This document shows positions 1 through 9,230 of a DNA stretch of 64,000 nucleotides, one piece after another. The stretch's first letter is position 1; every line of letters starts with the position of its first letter. The notes under the pieces were generated by a model. It was not told the origin of the DNA. It saw only the letters and a list, made by a program, of their open reading frames with translations, and did not search any database. Made by a program: the position numbers and the translations under genes. Source of the stretch: Mixta hanseatica. GTDB taxonomy: Bacteria > Pseudomonadota > Gammaproteobacteria > Enterobacterales > Enterobacteriaceae. Location: the NCBI RefSeq assembly GCF_023517775.1, contig NZ_CP082904.1, positions 3,100,001 to 3,164,000 of the forward strand. The letters are read 5' to 3'.

Positions 1-347
1 AACAGTTTTTCCACCTGGCCGACGGCGTAGCCGGTCTCTTCAATCGCCTCTTTACGAATGCAGTCTTCCGGCGAATCATTGTCCAACAGCCCAGCGCAGG
101 TTTCGATTAGCATGCCGCTCTCATTGCCATTAACAAAGGTCGCCATACGAAACTGGCGGATCAGCACCACGCTATTCTTTGCGCGGTTATAAAGCAGGAT
201 GGTAGCGCCGTTGCCGCGATCGTATACCTCGCGCTTGTGACGCAGCGTTTCACCGCTGCTGGTGGTGAGTTCATAGGTATAATTACGTAAGACAAACCAG
301 TTTTCTGACAGCAGCTTATCTTTGATCAGCTTGATATGGGCGGGCAT
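1..347 (-). CDS. nudK: GDP-mannose pyrophosphatase NudK (5' part, cut by window edge)
   Basis: Nudix hydrolase that cleaves GDP-mannose and related nucleotide sugars. The first 115 or so codons are present; the rest lies left of the window. The reading begins [14 protein letters not shown], continues through [17 protein letters not shown] and [17 protein letters not shown], and reaches the start of the Nudix box ([10 protein letters not shown]). These stretches match E. coli NudK (191 aa) nearly residue for residue. In E. coli nudK lies close to narQ and acrD, and the same neighbourhood is seen here with the nar genes in between. Partial only because of the window edge. Confidence 0.93.
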   Translation of the reverse strand, partial: MPAHIKLIKDKLLSENWFVLRNYTYELTTSSGETLRHKREVYDRGNGATILLYNRAKNSVVLIRQFRMATFVNGNESGMLIETCAGLLDNDSPEDCIRKEAIEETGYAVGQVEKL

Positions 348-468
348 AGCGGCTCCGAAAATCAACAGGGAGCCTGCAATCATAGAACTGCCGCAGCGAG
401 AAAACTATCCGAATTGCGCCAGGGATAAAGGGGAAGCGTGTGACAAAGCGGGAAACAGCGAATGGAGA

Positions 469-494
469 TGCCGCAGGCCGAACGACCTGCGGCA
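469..494 (-). terminator. Hairpin downstream of narI
   Basis: Nine-base-pair perfect stem TGCCGCAGG / CCTGCGGCA with an 8-nt loop, just beyond the narI stop codon. There is no T-run on the minus strand, so it is a processing or stabilising hairpin, or a weak terminator, at the end of narGHJI. Confidence 0.5.
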
Positions 495-501
495 CAAGCT
501 A

Positions 502-1179
502 TCAGTGGCGGTTACGCACCAGCTGATAACGACGGGTCAGATACTCTACCGGCGCGCTCCAGATATGCACTAAACGACAGAACGGGAACAGCAGGAACAG
601 CGTCATGCCCAGCACCATGTGGATTTTATAGATCAGCGCCACCCCTTCCAGATGCGCTGCCGCACCGGCATGGAACGTCACGATTGCCTGCGCCCAGCCT
701 ACCAGCTTCATCATCTCGCTGCCGTCCATATGTTGAGCAGAGAAAACAATCGTCAGCAGGCCCAGCGCAGCCTGAATCACCAGCAGCGTAATGATAAGAA
801 TATCACCGGTGCTGCTGGTGGCGCGTACGCGCGGATTGGTCAAACGACGTTTCAGCAGCAGACCGCCGCCAATCAGCGTCATCGCACCGAAGATACCGCC
901 CGCAACCATCGCCAGCAGCTGTTTCATCGCAATCGGCAGGAACGATTCATACATCCAGTGCGGCGTCAGCATGCCCACCAGATGGCCAAAAAAGATGCCG
1001 ATAATACCGATATGAAACAGGTTAGATGCCAGACGCATCCCTTTTTTATCCAGCATCTGGCTGGAGCCTGCGCGCCAGCTGTACTGTCCATAGTCGTAAC
1101 GCAACCAGCTGCCGACCAGGAAAACCGTACCGGCCAGATAAGGATAGATATTAAAGAAAAACAGATTCAAGAATTGCAT
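502..1179 (-). CDS. narI: Respiratory nitrate reductase A gamma subunit (cytochrome b)
   Basis: Inner-membrane dihaem cytochrome b that oxidises quinol on the periplasmic side and passes electrons to NarH. It is 225 aa, the family length, with about five hydrophobic segments. The four haem-ligand histidines are seen at residues 56, 66 (FFGHLVG), 187 (YKIHMVL) and 205 (RLVHIW). It is the last gene of narGHJI: narJ ends 2 nt upstream, so the two are translationally close. Start ATG at 1179 gives [17 protein letters not shown], which matches NarI. Confidence 0.98.
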   Translation of the reverse strand: MQFLNLFFFNIYPYLAGTVFLVGSWLRYDYGQYSWRAGSSQMLDKKGMRLASNLFHIGIIGIFFGHLVGMLTPHWMYESFLPIAMKQLLAMVAGGIFGAMTLIGGGLLLKRRLTNPRVRATSSTGDILIITLLVIQAALGLLTIVFSAQHMDGSEMMKLVGWAQAIVTFHAGAAAHLEGVALIYKIHMVLGMTLFLLFPFCRLVHIWSAPVEYLTRRYQLVRNRH

Positions 1180-1181
1180 GA

Positions 1182-1904
1182 TCAGCGTCCCGTCATTCCT
1201 GTGGTGGCTTGCGCCACGTCAAGATACTGTGGCGCAACGGCACCGGCAAAGCGGCGCTGATGCGCTTCCTGCTGTGCTGAGGCGCAGCCCTGTTCACCAA
1301 GGAAGCGGATCTGTTCCTCTTCCCAGACCGCATCCAGCGCCTGCGGCGTATCGTCGCGCGCCTCCTGCGCCACCTGCGGCTCCAGCGTATCGGCAACGAC
1401 GCCGCTGCCGGAAAGCGCCAGCAGCACGTCAAGCAGATCGGCCCAGCGGCTGTTGCGCTGCCGCAGCCGCGCGCCCAGCAGCGCTAAAATCGGCGCGATA
1501 TCCACCAGCCCTTCACGTGCCTCTTCCGGACTGCGGCTGCTGAGATATTCCAGATAAAGCGGCAGGAAATCCGGCAGTTCGCGACTATCCAGCTCCAGTC
1601 CGGCTGCGCGATACTGCTCCAGCAGATCGACCATCGCCTGCCCGCGATCGCGGGATTCACCGTGAACGTGTTCAAACAGCAGCAGCGAGGTAGCGCGTCC
1701 GCGATCAAACAGTTCACAGTAATCCGCCTGCAGATCGAGCAGCGGCCGAGCGCTGAAATCACGCACCACGGCCATGAGCTGCGCACGCTGTTGCGCGTTT
1801 AGCTCGCGGGCATCAGCCAGCGCCTCCTCCAGCTCCTGCTGATGCTCGAACAACGCCCGATCGGGATAGTCCAACAGACGGCCAATAATTCTTAGCGCCA
1901 TCAT
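1182..1904 (-). CDS. narJ: Nitrate reductase molybdenum cofactor assembly chaperone
   Basis: Cytoplasmic system-specific chaperone that binds NarG and allows insertion of the molybdenum cofactor and attachment to NarI; it is not part of the final enzyme. It is 240 aa (E. coli 236). The strongly conserved core is visible: [20 protein letters not shown], then [23 protein letters not shown] and the C-terminal [13 protein letters not shown]. The ATG at 1904 overlaps the narH stop in an ATGA arrangement; a second ATG directly follows, so the start could be one codon later. The N-terminal third is less like E. coli than the rest. Confidence 0.97.
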   Translation of the reverse strand: MMALRIIGRLLDYPDRALFEHQQELEEALADARELNAQQRAQLMAVVRDFSARPLLDLQADYCELFDRGRATSLLLFEHVHGESRDRGQAMVDLLEQYRAAGLELDSRELPDFLPLYLEYLSSRSPEEAREGLVDIAPILALLGARLRQRNSRWADLLDVLLALSGSGVVADTLEPQVAQEARDDTPQALDAVWEEEQIRFLGEQGCASAQQEAHQRRFAGAVAPQYLDVAQATTGMTGR

Positions 1905-3445
1905 GAGGCATCCTCCCGGTTCTCGGTTTTGCGCGTAATATCAATCGCATCGATGCGGCGAGCATTAAACAGGTTAAATTTGCTGTCGCTGCCGTGGCAG
2001 CCGTCGCCGAAGCTAAAGCCGCAGCCTTTGCTTTCCGGGAAGGCTTCGCGCGCCAGTTCCCGATGGCTGGAAGGCACCACAAAGCGATCCTCATAGTTGG
2101 CGATAGCCAGGTAGCGATACATCTCCTGCGCCTGCGCCTCGGTCAGGCCCACCTGTTCCAGCGCACTGGTATCTACTACGCCGTCCACGCTTTCCGCGCG
2201 TTTATAGTGGCGCATCGCCAGCATACGTTTCAGCGCCAGCAGCACCGGCGCGGTATCGCCAGCGGTCAGCAGATTTGCCAGATACTGCACCGGAATACGC
2301 AGGCTTTCTACGTTTGGCAGCACGCCCTGCTGATCCAGCACGCCCGCATCGGCGGCGGACTGAATCGGCGATAACGGTGGCACATACCAAACCATCGGCA
2401 GCGTGCGATATTCAGGATGCAGCGGCAGCGCCAGTTTCCAGTCCATCGCCATTTTATAAACCGGTGATTTCTGCGCCGCATCGATCACGCTCTGCGGGAC
2501 GCCATCTTTCAGCGCCTGAGCGATAACGGCCGGATCGTGCGGATCGAGGAAGACATCCAGCTGGCTCTGATAGAGATCCTGCTCGTTTTCCACTGCCGCC
2601 GCCTGTTCGATACGATCCGCGTCATACAGCAACACGCCCAGATAGCGGATGCGGCCTACGCAGGTTTCCGAACATACAGTCGGCTGACCGGCTTCGATAC
2701 GCGGATAGCAGAAAATACATTTTTCTGACTTGCCGCTTTTCCAGTTGAAGTAGATTTTTTTATACGGACAGCCGGTCAGGCACATACGCCAGCCGCGGCA
2801 TTTATCCTGATCGATCAGTACAATGCCATCTTCGCCGCGCTTATAAATGGCGCCGCTTGGGCAGGTTGCGACACAGGCCGGATTCAGGCAGTGTTCGCAC
2901 AGGCGCGGCAGATACATCATGAAGGTGTTTTCGAACTGGCCGTACATCTCTTTCTGGATGTTATCGAAGTTTTTATCCTGCGAACGTTTAGAGAATTCAC
3001 CGCCGAGGATCTCTTCCCAGTTCGGGCCGCCTTCGATTTTTTTCATCCGCTGACCGGTGATCAGCGAGCGCGGACGCGCGATCGGCTGATGTTTGCCTGC
3101 TGGCGCGTTGTGCAGATGCTGATAGTCAAAATCGAACGGCTCGTAGTAATCATCCAGCGCCGGCACATCGGGGTTAGCGAAGATTTTGGACAGCAGGCCG
3201 ACGCGGCTGCCCATGCGCGGCTGCAGCTGACCGTTGATTTTACGGATCCAGCCGCCTTTCCATTTTTCCTGATCTTCCCAGGCGCGCGGATAACCGACGC
3301 CGGGCTTGCTTTCAACGTTATTAAACCAGGCATATTCCATGCCTTCGCGACTGGTCCAGACGTTCTTACAGGTGACCGAACAGGTATGGCAGCCGATGCA
3401 TTTGTCGAGGTTTAACACCATGCCGACTTGCGAACGAATTTTCAT
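1901..3445 (-). CDS. narH: Respiratory nitrate reductase A beta subunit (iron-sulphur)
   Basis: Electron-transfer subunit linking NarI haems to the NarG molybdenum site, on the cytoplasmic face of the membrane. It is 514 aa, close to E. coli (512). Cysteine clusters appear in order: CIGCHTCSVTC near the N terminus, CEHCLNPACVATCPSGA, CRGWRMCLTGCPY (with the Trp that marks the 3Fe-4S cluster in this family) and CIFCYPRIEAG followed by CSETCVGRIR. The reading frame is open further upstream, but the start is ATG at 3445, giving MKIRSQVGMVLNLDKC. It overlaps the narG stop by ATGA, as expected in this operon. Confidence 0.98.
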   Translation of the reverse strand: MKIRSQVGMVLNLDKCIGCHTCSVTCKNVWTSREGMEYAWFNNVESKPGVGYPRAWEDQEKWKGGWIRKINGQLQPRMGSRVGLLSKIFANPDVPALDDYYEPFDFDYQHLHNAPAGKHQPIARPRSLITGQRMKKIEGGPNWEEILGGEFSKRSQDKNFDNIQKEMYGQFENTFMMYLPRLCEHCLNPACVATCPSGAIYKRGEDGIVLIDQDKCRGWRMCLTGCPYKKIYFNWKSGKSEKCIFCYPRIEAGQPTVCSETCVGRIRYLGVLLYDADRIEQAAAVENEQDLYQSQLDVFLDPHDPAVIAQALKDGVPQSVIDAAQKSPVYKMAMDWKLALPLHPEYRTLPMVWYVPPLSPIQSAADAGVLDQQGVLPNVESLRIPVQYLANLLTAGDTAPVLLALKRMLAMRHYKRAESVDGVVDTSALEQVGLTEAQAQEMYRYLAIANYEDRFVVPSSHRELAREAFPESKGCGFSFGDGCHGSDSKFNLFNARRIDAIDITRKTENREDAS

Positions 3446-6400
3446 TGCTGAGCCTCCTGGCGGGAACCCTGGCACTCGTCGTTGCCTTCGCCATCTAACC
3501 AATTGACATTGTTCATTTTTCTTACCACCACAAACTCATCACGATTCGAACCTACGGTGCCGTAATAGTTGAAGCCGTAGGCCAGCTGCGCGTAACCGCC
3601 AATCATATGGGTCGGCTTCGGATAAACGCGCGTTACTGAGTTATGAATACCGCCACGTTGGCCAGTGATTTCCGCCCCTGGAATATTCACAATGCGTTCC
3701 TGCGCGTGGTACATCATGGTCATACCGGCAGGTACGCGCTGACTGACCACGGCACGCGCCGTCAGAGAACCGTTGGCATTAAAGGCTTCGATCCAGTCGT
3801 TATCTGCAATACCCAGCTCTTTCGCATCTTCCTCGCTCATCCAGACGATCGGCCCGCCACGCGACAGCGTCAGCATCAACAGGTTGTCGCTGTAGGTAGA
3901 GTGGATGCCCCATTTCTGGTGCGGAGTAATAAAGTTCAGCGCTTTTTCCGGATTGCCGTTCGGCTTTTTATTCAGCAACGGCTGCACGGCGCGCGTATCG
4001 ACCGGCGGACGATAAACCAACAGGCTTTCGCCAAAGGCGCGCATCCATTCATGATCCTGATAAAGCTGCTGACGACCGCTGAGCGTACGGAACGGAATCA
4101 GCTCATGGATGTTGGTGTAGCAAGCGTTATATGAGACATGTTCATCTTCCAGACCAGACCAGGTCGGGCTGGAGATAATTTTACGCGGCTGCGCCTGAAT
4201 ATCGCGGAAGCGGATTTTTTCATCTTCCTTATTTAGTGCCAGATGCGTATGGTCCCGGCCGGTGATTTTGCTCAGTGCGCCCCAGGCTTTTACCGCCACC
4301 TGTCCGTTGGTTTCCGGCGCCAGCGTCAGGATTACCTCCGCCGCGTCGATGGCGCTGTCAATCATCGGACGGCCCGCTGCCGGCCCTTCAGGTTTGACGT
4401 AATTGAGTTTTTTCAGCAGTTCGATTTCCGTATCGGTGTTCCAGCTGATGCCTTTACCGCCGTTGCCCAGCTTATCCAGCAGCGGACCAACCGAGGTGAA
4501 GCGCTCCCAGGTAGCCGGGTAGTCACGTTCCACGGTGATGATATGCGGCGCCGTTTTGCCCGGAATCAGATCGCACTCGCCTTTTTTCCATTCTTTTACG
4601 CCGAACGGCTGCGCCAATTCGGCGGCGGAGTCATGCTGCATCGGCAAGGTCACCACATCGGTCTCTTTGCCCAGGTGGCCCTGACAGACTTCAGAGAAAC
4701 GTTTGGCGATGCCTTTATAAATTTCCCAGTCGCTTTTCGCTTCCCAGGCAGGATCGACCGCAGCAGACAGCGGGTGAATAAACGGATGCATATCCGAGGT
4801 ATTCATGTCGTCTTTTTCGTACCAGGTCGCGGTCGGCAGCACGATATCGGAATAGAGACAGGTGCTGGACATACGGAAATCAAGCGTGACCACCAGATCC
4901 AGCTTGCCTTCGCCGCCCCGATCCTGCCATTCCACTTCCTGCGGCTTAACGCTGCCCTGCTCGCCCAGGTCTTTGCCCTGAATGCCGTTTTCCGTACCCA
5001 GCAGATACTTCAGCATGTATTCGTGGCCTTTACCGGAGGAGCCCAGCAGGTTCGAGCGCCAGACAAACAGGTTGCGCGGGAAGTTCTGCGGGTTATCCGG
5101 CTGTTCGGCGGCAAAGCGCAGCGATCCCTGTTTCAGGCTTTCAACGGTATAGTCAACCGGCGTCTGGCCGGCAGCCTGCGCTTTAGCGGCGATATGCAGC
5201 GGGTTAGCAGAAAGCTGCGGCGCAGACGGCAGCCAGCCCATACGTTCAGCGCGCACGTTAAAATCGATCAGGCTGCCCTGAAAACGTGCTTTATCCGCCA
5301 GCGGTGACAGCAGGGTTGAGGTTTCTACCGTTTCATGGCGCCACTGGCTGGAGTGGTTATAGAAGAAAGAGGTGCCGTTCATATGGCGCGGCGGACGTTG
5401 CCAGTCCAGACCGAATGCCAGCGGCGTCCAGCCGGTTTGCGGACGCAGTTTTTCCTGCCCCACATAGTGCGCCCAGCCGCCGCCGCTCTGGCCGACGCAG
5501 CCGCAGAACACCAGCATATTGATCAGGCCGCGGTAGTTCATATCCATGTGGAACCAGTGGTTCATACCGGCCCCCACGATGATCATAGAGCGACCGTGGG
5601 TTTTCTCTGCGTTTTGCGCAAACTCGCGGGCGATGCGGATGATATGATCGCGCGATACGCCGGTGATTTTCTCTGCCCAGGCTGGAGTATAAGCTTTGAT
5701 CTCATCGTAGCTGGCCGCGCAGTTGGCATCACCCAGACCGCGATCGAGACCATAGTTAGCCAGGGTCAGATCGTACACGCTGGTCACCAGCGCTTCGCTG
5801 CCGTCCGCCAGGGTAAGACGCTTAACCGGCAGCTTATGCAGCAGAATTTCATCCAGCGCTACGCTGTTGAAATGCTCACTCTCGATGCCGCCGAAGTAAG
5901 GGAAGCCTACTTCCGCTACGTCATCATGGCTGCCCTGCAGGCTCAATTGCAGCTCAACTTCACGATCTGAACCGCCTTCGCGCGCTTCCAGGTTCCATTT
6001 GCCCTCTTCGCCCCAGCGATAACCGATAGAGCCAAGCGGCGCCACCAGTTCACCGCTCAGACTATCCAGCGCGATGGTTTTCCATTCCGGGTTATTTTCC
6101 TGGCCAAGGTTATTCACCAGATCGCTGGCGCGCAGCATACGGCCGGCGGCGTAATAGCCGCCTTCGCGCGGTTCCAGCATGACCAGCATCGGCATATCAG
6201 TGTAGCGGCGCACGTAATCACGGAAATAAGGCACCTCACGATCGAGATGGAACTCTTTCAGCATCACATGGCCCATCGCCATCGCCATCGCGCTGTCGGT
6301 ACCCTGTTTCGGATTGAGCCACAGGTCGCACAGCTTGGCGACTTCCGCATAGTCTGGCGTCACCGCCACGGTTTTTGTGCCTTTGTAGCGTACTTCGGTA

Positions 6401-7203
6401 AAGAAGTGCGCGTCCGGCGTACGCGTCTGCGGTACGTTAGAACCCCAGGCGATAATATAAGAAGAGTTATACCAGTCGGCCGATTCCGGTACGTCGGTCT
6501 GCTCGCCCCAGGTCATCGGCGAGGCAGGCGGCAAATCGCAGTACCAGTCGTAGAAGCTCAGGCAGGTACCGCCAATCAGCGACAGATAACGCGCGCCGGC
6601 TGCATAAGAGACCATCGACATTGCCGGAATCGGTGAAAAGCCGATGATACGGTCCGGCCCAAAAGTTTTGGCGGTATACACGTTCGCGGCAGCGATAAGC
6701 TCATTCACTTCCTGCCAGCTGGAACGGACAAATCCGCCGCGTCCACGCGCCACTTTATAGCTTTTGGCTTTCTCGGGATCGTTGATGATAGCGCCCCAGG
6801 CTTCAACCGGATCGCTGTGCTGCGCCTTCGCTTCGCGCCATAATTTCACCAAACGCTTGCGCATAAGTGGATATTTCAGGCGATTGGCACTATATAAATA
6901 CCATGAGTAGCTGGCGCCGCGTGGACAGCCGCGTGGTTCATGGTTAGGCAGGTCCGGACGGGTGCGTGGATAATCGGTTTGCTGCGTTTCCCAGGTGACC
7001 AGACCATTTTTGACGTAGATCTTCCAGCTACATGAACCGGTGCAGTTGACGCCGTGCGTGGAGCGCACGATTTTGTCATGCTGCCAGCGGCTACGGTAAC
7101 CATCTTCCCAGTCCCGGTTAGTGTTAAGTGTCTGGCCGTGCTGGCCAGCAAATGGTTCGGCTAATTGTTTGAAATAGCGAAACCGATCCAGAAATTTGCT
7201 CAT
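3442..7203 (-). CDS. narG: Respiratory nitrate reductase A alpha subunit (catalytic, molybdenum)
   Basis: Catalytic subunit that reduces nitrate to nitrite in the cytoplasm during anaerobic respiration, using a bis-MGD molybdenum cofactor and the FS0 4Fe-4S cluster. It is 1253 aa (E. coli 1247). FS0 ligands are H50, C54, C58 and C93 (THGVNCTGSCSW and EPRGCPRG). Molybdopterin-oxidoreductase segments follow, including YLSLIGGTCLSFYDWYCDLP and IIAWGSNVPQTRTPDAH. It is first gene of narGHJI. The upstream 300 bp carries FNR and NarL sites described separately. No internal damage is seen. Confidence 0.99.
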   Translation of the reverse strand: MSKFLDRFRYFKQLAEPFAGQHGQTLNTNRDWEDGYRSRWQHDKIVRSTHGVNCTGSCSWKIYVKNGLVTWETQQTDYPRTRPDLPNHEPRGCPRGASYSWYLYSANRLKYPLMRKRLVKLWREAKAQHSDPVEAWGAIINDPEKAKSYKVARGRGGFVRSSWQEVNELIAAANVYTAKTFGPDRIIGFSPIPAMSMVSYAAGARYLSLIGGTCLSFYDWYCDLPPASPMTWGEQTDVPESADWYNSSYIIAWGSNVPQTRTPDAHFFTEVRYKGTKTVAVTPDYAEVAKLCDLWLNPKQGTDSAMAMAMGHVMLKEFHLDREVPYFRDYVRRYTDMPMLVMLEPREGGYYAAGRMLRASDLVNNLGQENNPEWKTIALDSLSGELVAPLGSIGYRWGEEGKWNLEAREGGSDREVELQLSLQGSHDDVAEVGFPYFGGIESEHFNSVALDEILLHKLPVKRLTLADGSEALVTSVYDLTLANYGLDRGLGDANCAASYDEIKAYTPAWAEKITGVSRDHIIRIAREFAQNAEKTHGRSMIIVGAGMNHWFHMDMNYRGLINMLVFCGCVGQSGGGWAHYVGQEKLRPQTGWTPLAFGLDWQRPPRHMNGTSFFYNHSSQWRHETVETSTLLSPLADKARFQGSLIDFNVRAERMGWLPSAPQLSANPLHIAAKAQAAGQTPVDYTVESLKQGSLRFAAEQPDNPQNFPRNLFVWRSNLLGSSGKGHEYMLKYLLGTENGIQGKDLGEQGSVKPQEVEWQDRGGEGKLDLVVTLDFRMSSTCLYSDIVLPTATWYEKDDMNTSDMHPFIHPLSAAVDPAWEAKSDWEIYKGIAKRFSEVCQGHLGKETDVVTLPMQHDSAAELAQPFGVKEWKKGECDLIPGKTAPHIITVERDYPATWERFTSVGPLLDKLGNGGKGISWNTDTEIELLKKLNYVKPEGPAAGRPMIDSAIDAAEVILTLAPETNGQVAVKAWGALSKITGRDHTHLALNKEDEKIRFRDIQAQPRKIISSPTWSGLEDEHVSYNACYTNIHELIPFRTLSGRQQLYQDHEWMRAFGESLLVYRPPVDTRAVQPLLNKKPNGNPEKALNFITPHQKWGIHSTYSDNLLMLTLSRGGPIVWMSEEDAKELGIADNDWIEAFNANGSLTARAVVSQRVPAGMTMMYHAQERIVNIPGAEITGQRGGIHNSVTRVYPKPTHMIGGYAQLAYGFNYYGTVGSNRDEFVVVRKMNNVNWLDGEGNDECQGSRQEAQQ

Positions 7204-7271
7204 CCGGAATTCTCCTGAAGGCTCGGTGTTGTTATAAATGGCTAAACGACATTGCGTATGGTGTGGGTATC

Positions 7272-7277
7272 AGCCTA
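7272..7277 (-). promoter_or_regulatory. Predicted -10 element of the narG promoter
   Basis: TAGGCT read on the minus strand. It lies at the distance from the FNR palindrome centre (7306.5) expected for a class II FNR promoter with FNR at -41.5, giving a start site near 7265 and a leader of about 60 nt. Placement rests on this spacing, not on a strong -10 match. Confidence 0.5.
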
Positions 7278-7299
7278 CTGAGCTGATTACGCTGGCCGC

Positions 7300-7313
7300 T
7301 TGATTGCGATCAA
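7300..7313 (-). promoter_or_regulatory. FNR binding site of the narG promoter
   Basis: TTGATTGCGATCAA is a perfect match to the FNR consensus TTGAT-N4-ATCAA. It is centred about 103 bp before the narG start codon, and at -41.5 with respect to the inferred start site. FNR activates narG under anaerobiosis in E. coli. Confidence 0.9.
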
Positions 7314-7350
7314 GTCAGCATGGCGAAGCGGTTCTCTGCAACGCCTGCAC

Positions 7351-7357
7351 TACCCCT
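7351..7357 (+). promoter_or_regulatory. NarL heptamer of the narG promoter (about -89)
   Basis: TACCCCT fits the NarL heptamer TACYYMT exactly. Its centre at 7354 falls 89 bp upstream of the inferred start site, the position of the key high-affinity NarL heptamer in E. coli narG. Confidence 0.75.
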
Positions 7358-7381
7358 TTAGTAGCATGCGAATAATAAGCA

Positions 7382-7394
7382 CAACCCAATGATT
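7382..7394 (-). promoter_or_regulatory. Candidate IHF site of the narG promoter
   Basis: Read on the minus strand AATCATTGGGTTG matches the IHF consensus WATCAANNNNTTR with one mismatch. Its centre is near -123 from the inferred start site; in E. coli IHF binds near -125 and bends distal NarL sites towards the promoter. Confidence 0.55.
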
Positions 7395-7456
7395 TATTTG
7401 GGTGAAAATCCTAAAATCAGCTCCTCACGCCGGGTTATGTCGGCTGGTGGCTATTT

Positions 7457-7463
7457 GGGGGTA
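7457..7463 (-). promoter_or_regulatory. Distal NarL heptamer candidate (about -195)
   Basis: Minus-strand TACCCCC matches TACYYMT at six of seven positions, centred 195 bp upstream of the inferred start site, where E. coli has its distal NarL cluster. The position is the main support. Confidence 0.5.
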
Positions 7464-7482
7464 GGCGACGTAAAGAACGATG

Positions 7483-7523
7483 AAAAAAACCGGCTTTTGT
7501 CGCCAGGACAAAGCCGGTTTTTT
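7483..7523 (-). terminator. Rho-independent terminator of narK
   Basis: ACCGGCTTT(T)GTC pairs with GACAAAGCCGGT around a short loop, flanked on both sides by A/T runs, a few bases after the narK stop codon. It can work in both directions and insulates narK from the narG control region. Confidence 0.9.
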
Positions 7524-7527
7524 GCGA

Positions 7528-8925
7528 TTAGCGTGCGGCCTTACGCCCGTAGACTAACCAGGTGATCAGGATGCAGATCACATAGAACACCAGGAATATT
7601 TTCATCGCGCCTGCCGGGGAGCCGGTCATTGCCAATGAAATGCCAAAGGTCTGCGGGATAAAGAAGCCGCCTGCTGCGCCGATAGCGGAAATAAAGCCCA
7701 GCGCCGCTGCCGTATCGGTCACTGCTTCCTGCTGCGCCTGCTCATCGCTGCCGCCGCGAGCTTTTACGCTGTCCCAGGTAATTTTACGGAAGATCACCGC
7801 AATCATCTGATAGGTAGAGCCGCTGCCCAGACCCGCAGTTAAGAACAGCACCATAAAGATGCCGAAGAACAGCGGAAAAGAACCGCCCTGCCCGTTGGTC
7901 GGCAGCGCCATAAACACCAGCGCGGTAAACAGCGCCATGACGATAAAGTTAATCAGCGTGACGCGCACGCCGCCAAAGCGGTCAGAGATGACGCCGCCCG
8001 CTGAACGTGCCAGCGCGCCCAGCAGCGGACCGAAGAAGGCGTATTTCATGATTACGATGTCCGGGAACTGCGTTTTTGACAACATGGCAAAACCGGCGGA
8101 GAAACCGATAAACGAGCCGAAGGTGGCCAGATAAAGCAGGCTCAGCCCCCAAAGGTGCGCTCGTTTTAATACCGGCAGCTGCTGACGCAGAGAGGCTTTA
8201 GACGCGGCGAGATCGTTCATGCCGAACCAGGCGGCCAGCGTGGCGATAAACAGCAGCGGCACCCAAATCCAGGCGGCATTTTCCAGCCACATCTGGCTAC
8301 CGTCGTTGGTTACCTGCCCCTGGCCGCCAAAAAAGCTGAAAATGGCCATTGAGATAGCCAACGGCGCCAGCAGCTGCATCACGCTCACGCCCAGGTTGCC
8401 CAGACCGCCGTTAATGCCCAGCGCGCCGCCCTGCTGCGCTTTTGGATAAAAGAAGCTGATGTTGCCCATACTTGACGCGAAGTTTGCGCCGGCAAAACCG
8501 CAAAGTAACGAGATAAACACAAACACCGCGAAAGGCGTTTGCGGATCCTGCACAGCAAAACCCAGCCACAGACAGGGAATCAGCAGGAAGCCGGTGCTGA
8601 ACGCGGTCCAGCGGCGTCCGCCAAACATAGGAATAACAAAAGAATACGGCACACGCAGCAGCGCGCCAGACACGGAAGGCAACGCAGTCAGCAGAAAAAG
8701 CTGATCGGTAGTAAAGTTAAAGCCGACCTTATTTAAGTTAACGGCGACGGTGCTAAACAGCATCCAGACGCAGAAGGCCAGCAGCAAACAAAAAACAGAA
8801 ATCCATAAATTACGACTTGCGATGCGTTTACCGCTCTGCTGCCAGAATTCCGCATTTTCCGGCTGCCAGTTTTGAATAACTGCACCTGATGCTTTTTTCT
8901 CTGACGGCGTGGCTAAATTTGACAT
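7528..8925 (-). CDS. narK: Nitrate/nitrite antiporter NarK
   Basis: Major facilitator superfamily transporter in the inner membrane that exchanges nitrate for nitrite. It is 465 aa with 12 predicted membrane helices and aligns with E. coli NarK across its length. Nitrate-signature segments are seen: GFAGANFASSMGNISFFYP and GGLGNLGVSVMQL in the first half and TAGLGSGSTYQMI in the second. The frame is open to 9000, but the start is ATG at 8925 (MSNLATPSEKK), which has a GGGG Shine-Dalgarno just upstream and follows the E. coli N terminus. It is divergent from narL and upstream of narGHJI on the same strand. Confidence 0.98.
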   Translation of the reverse strand: MSNLATPSEKKASGAVIQNWQPENAEFWQQSGKRIASRNLWISVFCLLLAFCVWMLFSTVAVNLNKVGFNFTTDQLFLLTALPSVSGALLRVPYSFVIPMFGGRRWTAFSTGFLLIPCLWLGFAVQDPQTPFAVFVFISLLCGFAGANFASSMGNISFFYPKAQQGGALGINGGLGNLGVSVMQLLAPLAISMAIFSFFGGQGQVTNDGSQMWLENAAWIWVPLLFIATLAAWFGMNDLAASKASLRQQLPVLKRAHLWGLSLLYLATFGSFIGFSAGFAMLSKTQFPDIVIMKYAFFGPLLGALARSAGGVISDRFGGVRVTLINFIVMALFTALVFMALPTNGQGGSFPLFFGIFMVLFLTAGLGSGSTYQMIAVIFRKITWDSVKARGGSDEQAQQEAVTDTAAALGFISAIGAAGGFFIPQTFGISLAMTGSPAGAMKIFLVFYVICILITWLVYGRKAAR

Positions 8926-8986
8926 AATAACCCCGATGAAGTAATGAAAACTGCGCACATCCTGCCTGGTCGTCAGGGGTGCGGAG

Positions 8987-9000
8987 TTGACATAAATCAA
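8987..9000 (-). promoter_or_regulatory. FNR binding site of the narK promoter
   Basis: TTGACATAAATCAA matches TTGAT-N4-ATCAA with one mismatch. With FNR at -41.5 the start site would fall near 8952, leaving a 27-nt leader to the narK ATG, the arrangement known for E. coli narK. Confidence 0.75.
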
Positions 9001-9036
9001 CGGGGTGGCAGTTAGTTTCAGGCTGTAATTGTGCCT

Positions 9037-9053
9037 TACCCACTAAATGAGTA
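9037..9053. promoter_or_regulatory. Candidate NarL/NarP sites upstream of narK
   Basis: Inverted heptamer-like elements TACCCAC (one mismatch) and ATGAGTA (exact AKRRGTA) separated by 3 bp. The centre is about 93 bp upstream of the inferred narK start; E. coli narK has NarL sites in a comparable region (near -79). The 3-bp rather than 2-bp spacing lowers confidence. Confidence 0.45.
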
Positions 9054-9148
9054 GTGTCTGTCCCCAATGCAAATTTAATGAAAACAGCTAATTAAAAATC
9101 GGCATTCATGTTATTAACGCTTGTAGGCCTCTCCTTATTAACTATTTG

Positions 9149-9164
9149 TACCTCTTTATAGGTA
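9149..9164. promoter_or_regulatory. Perfect 7-2-7 NarL/NarP site upstream of narL
   Basis: TACCTCT-TT-ATAGGTA: both heptamers fit TACYYMT exactly and are in the inverted 2-bp-spaced form that NarL and NarP bind best. It lies 67 bp before the narL start and touches a TATAAG/TAAGAT sequence that could be the -10 region, suggesting autoregulation. Confidence 0.7.
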
Positions 9165-9230
9165 TAAGATATTATTTGAGAATGTATAGCGTTGCCGCTG
9201 CTGCCAACACCATGATTAACCGGAGCCAGT

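Noticed and set aside
4243..5307. 354-codon open frame antisense to narG
   Set aside because: A shadow of the narG coding strand with Arg/Gln/His-rich composition; narG is intact and conserved throughout.
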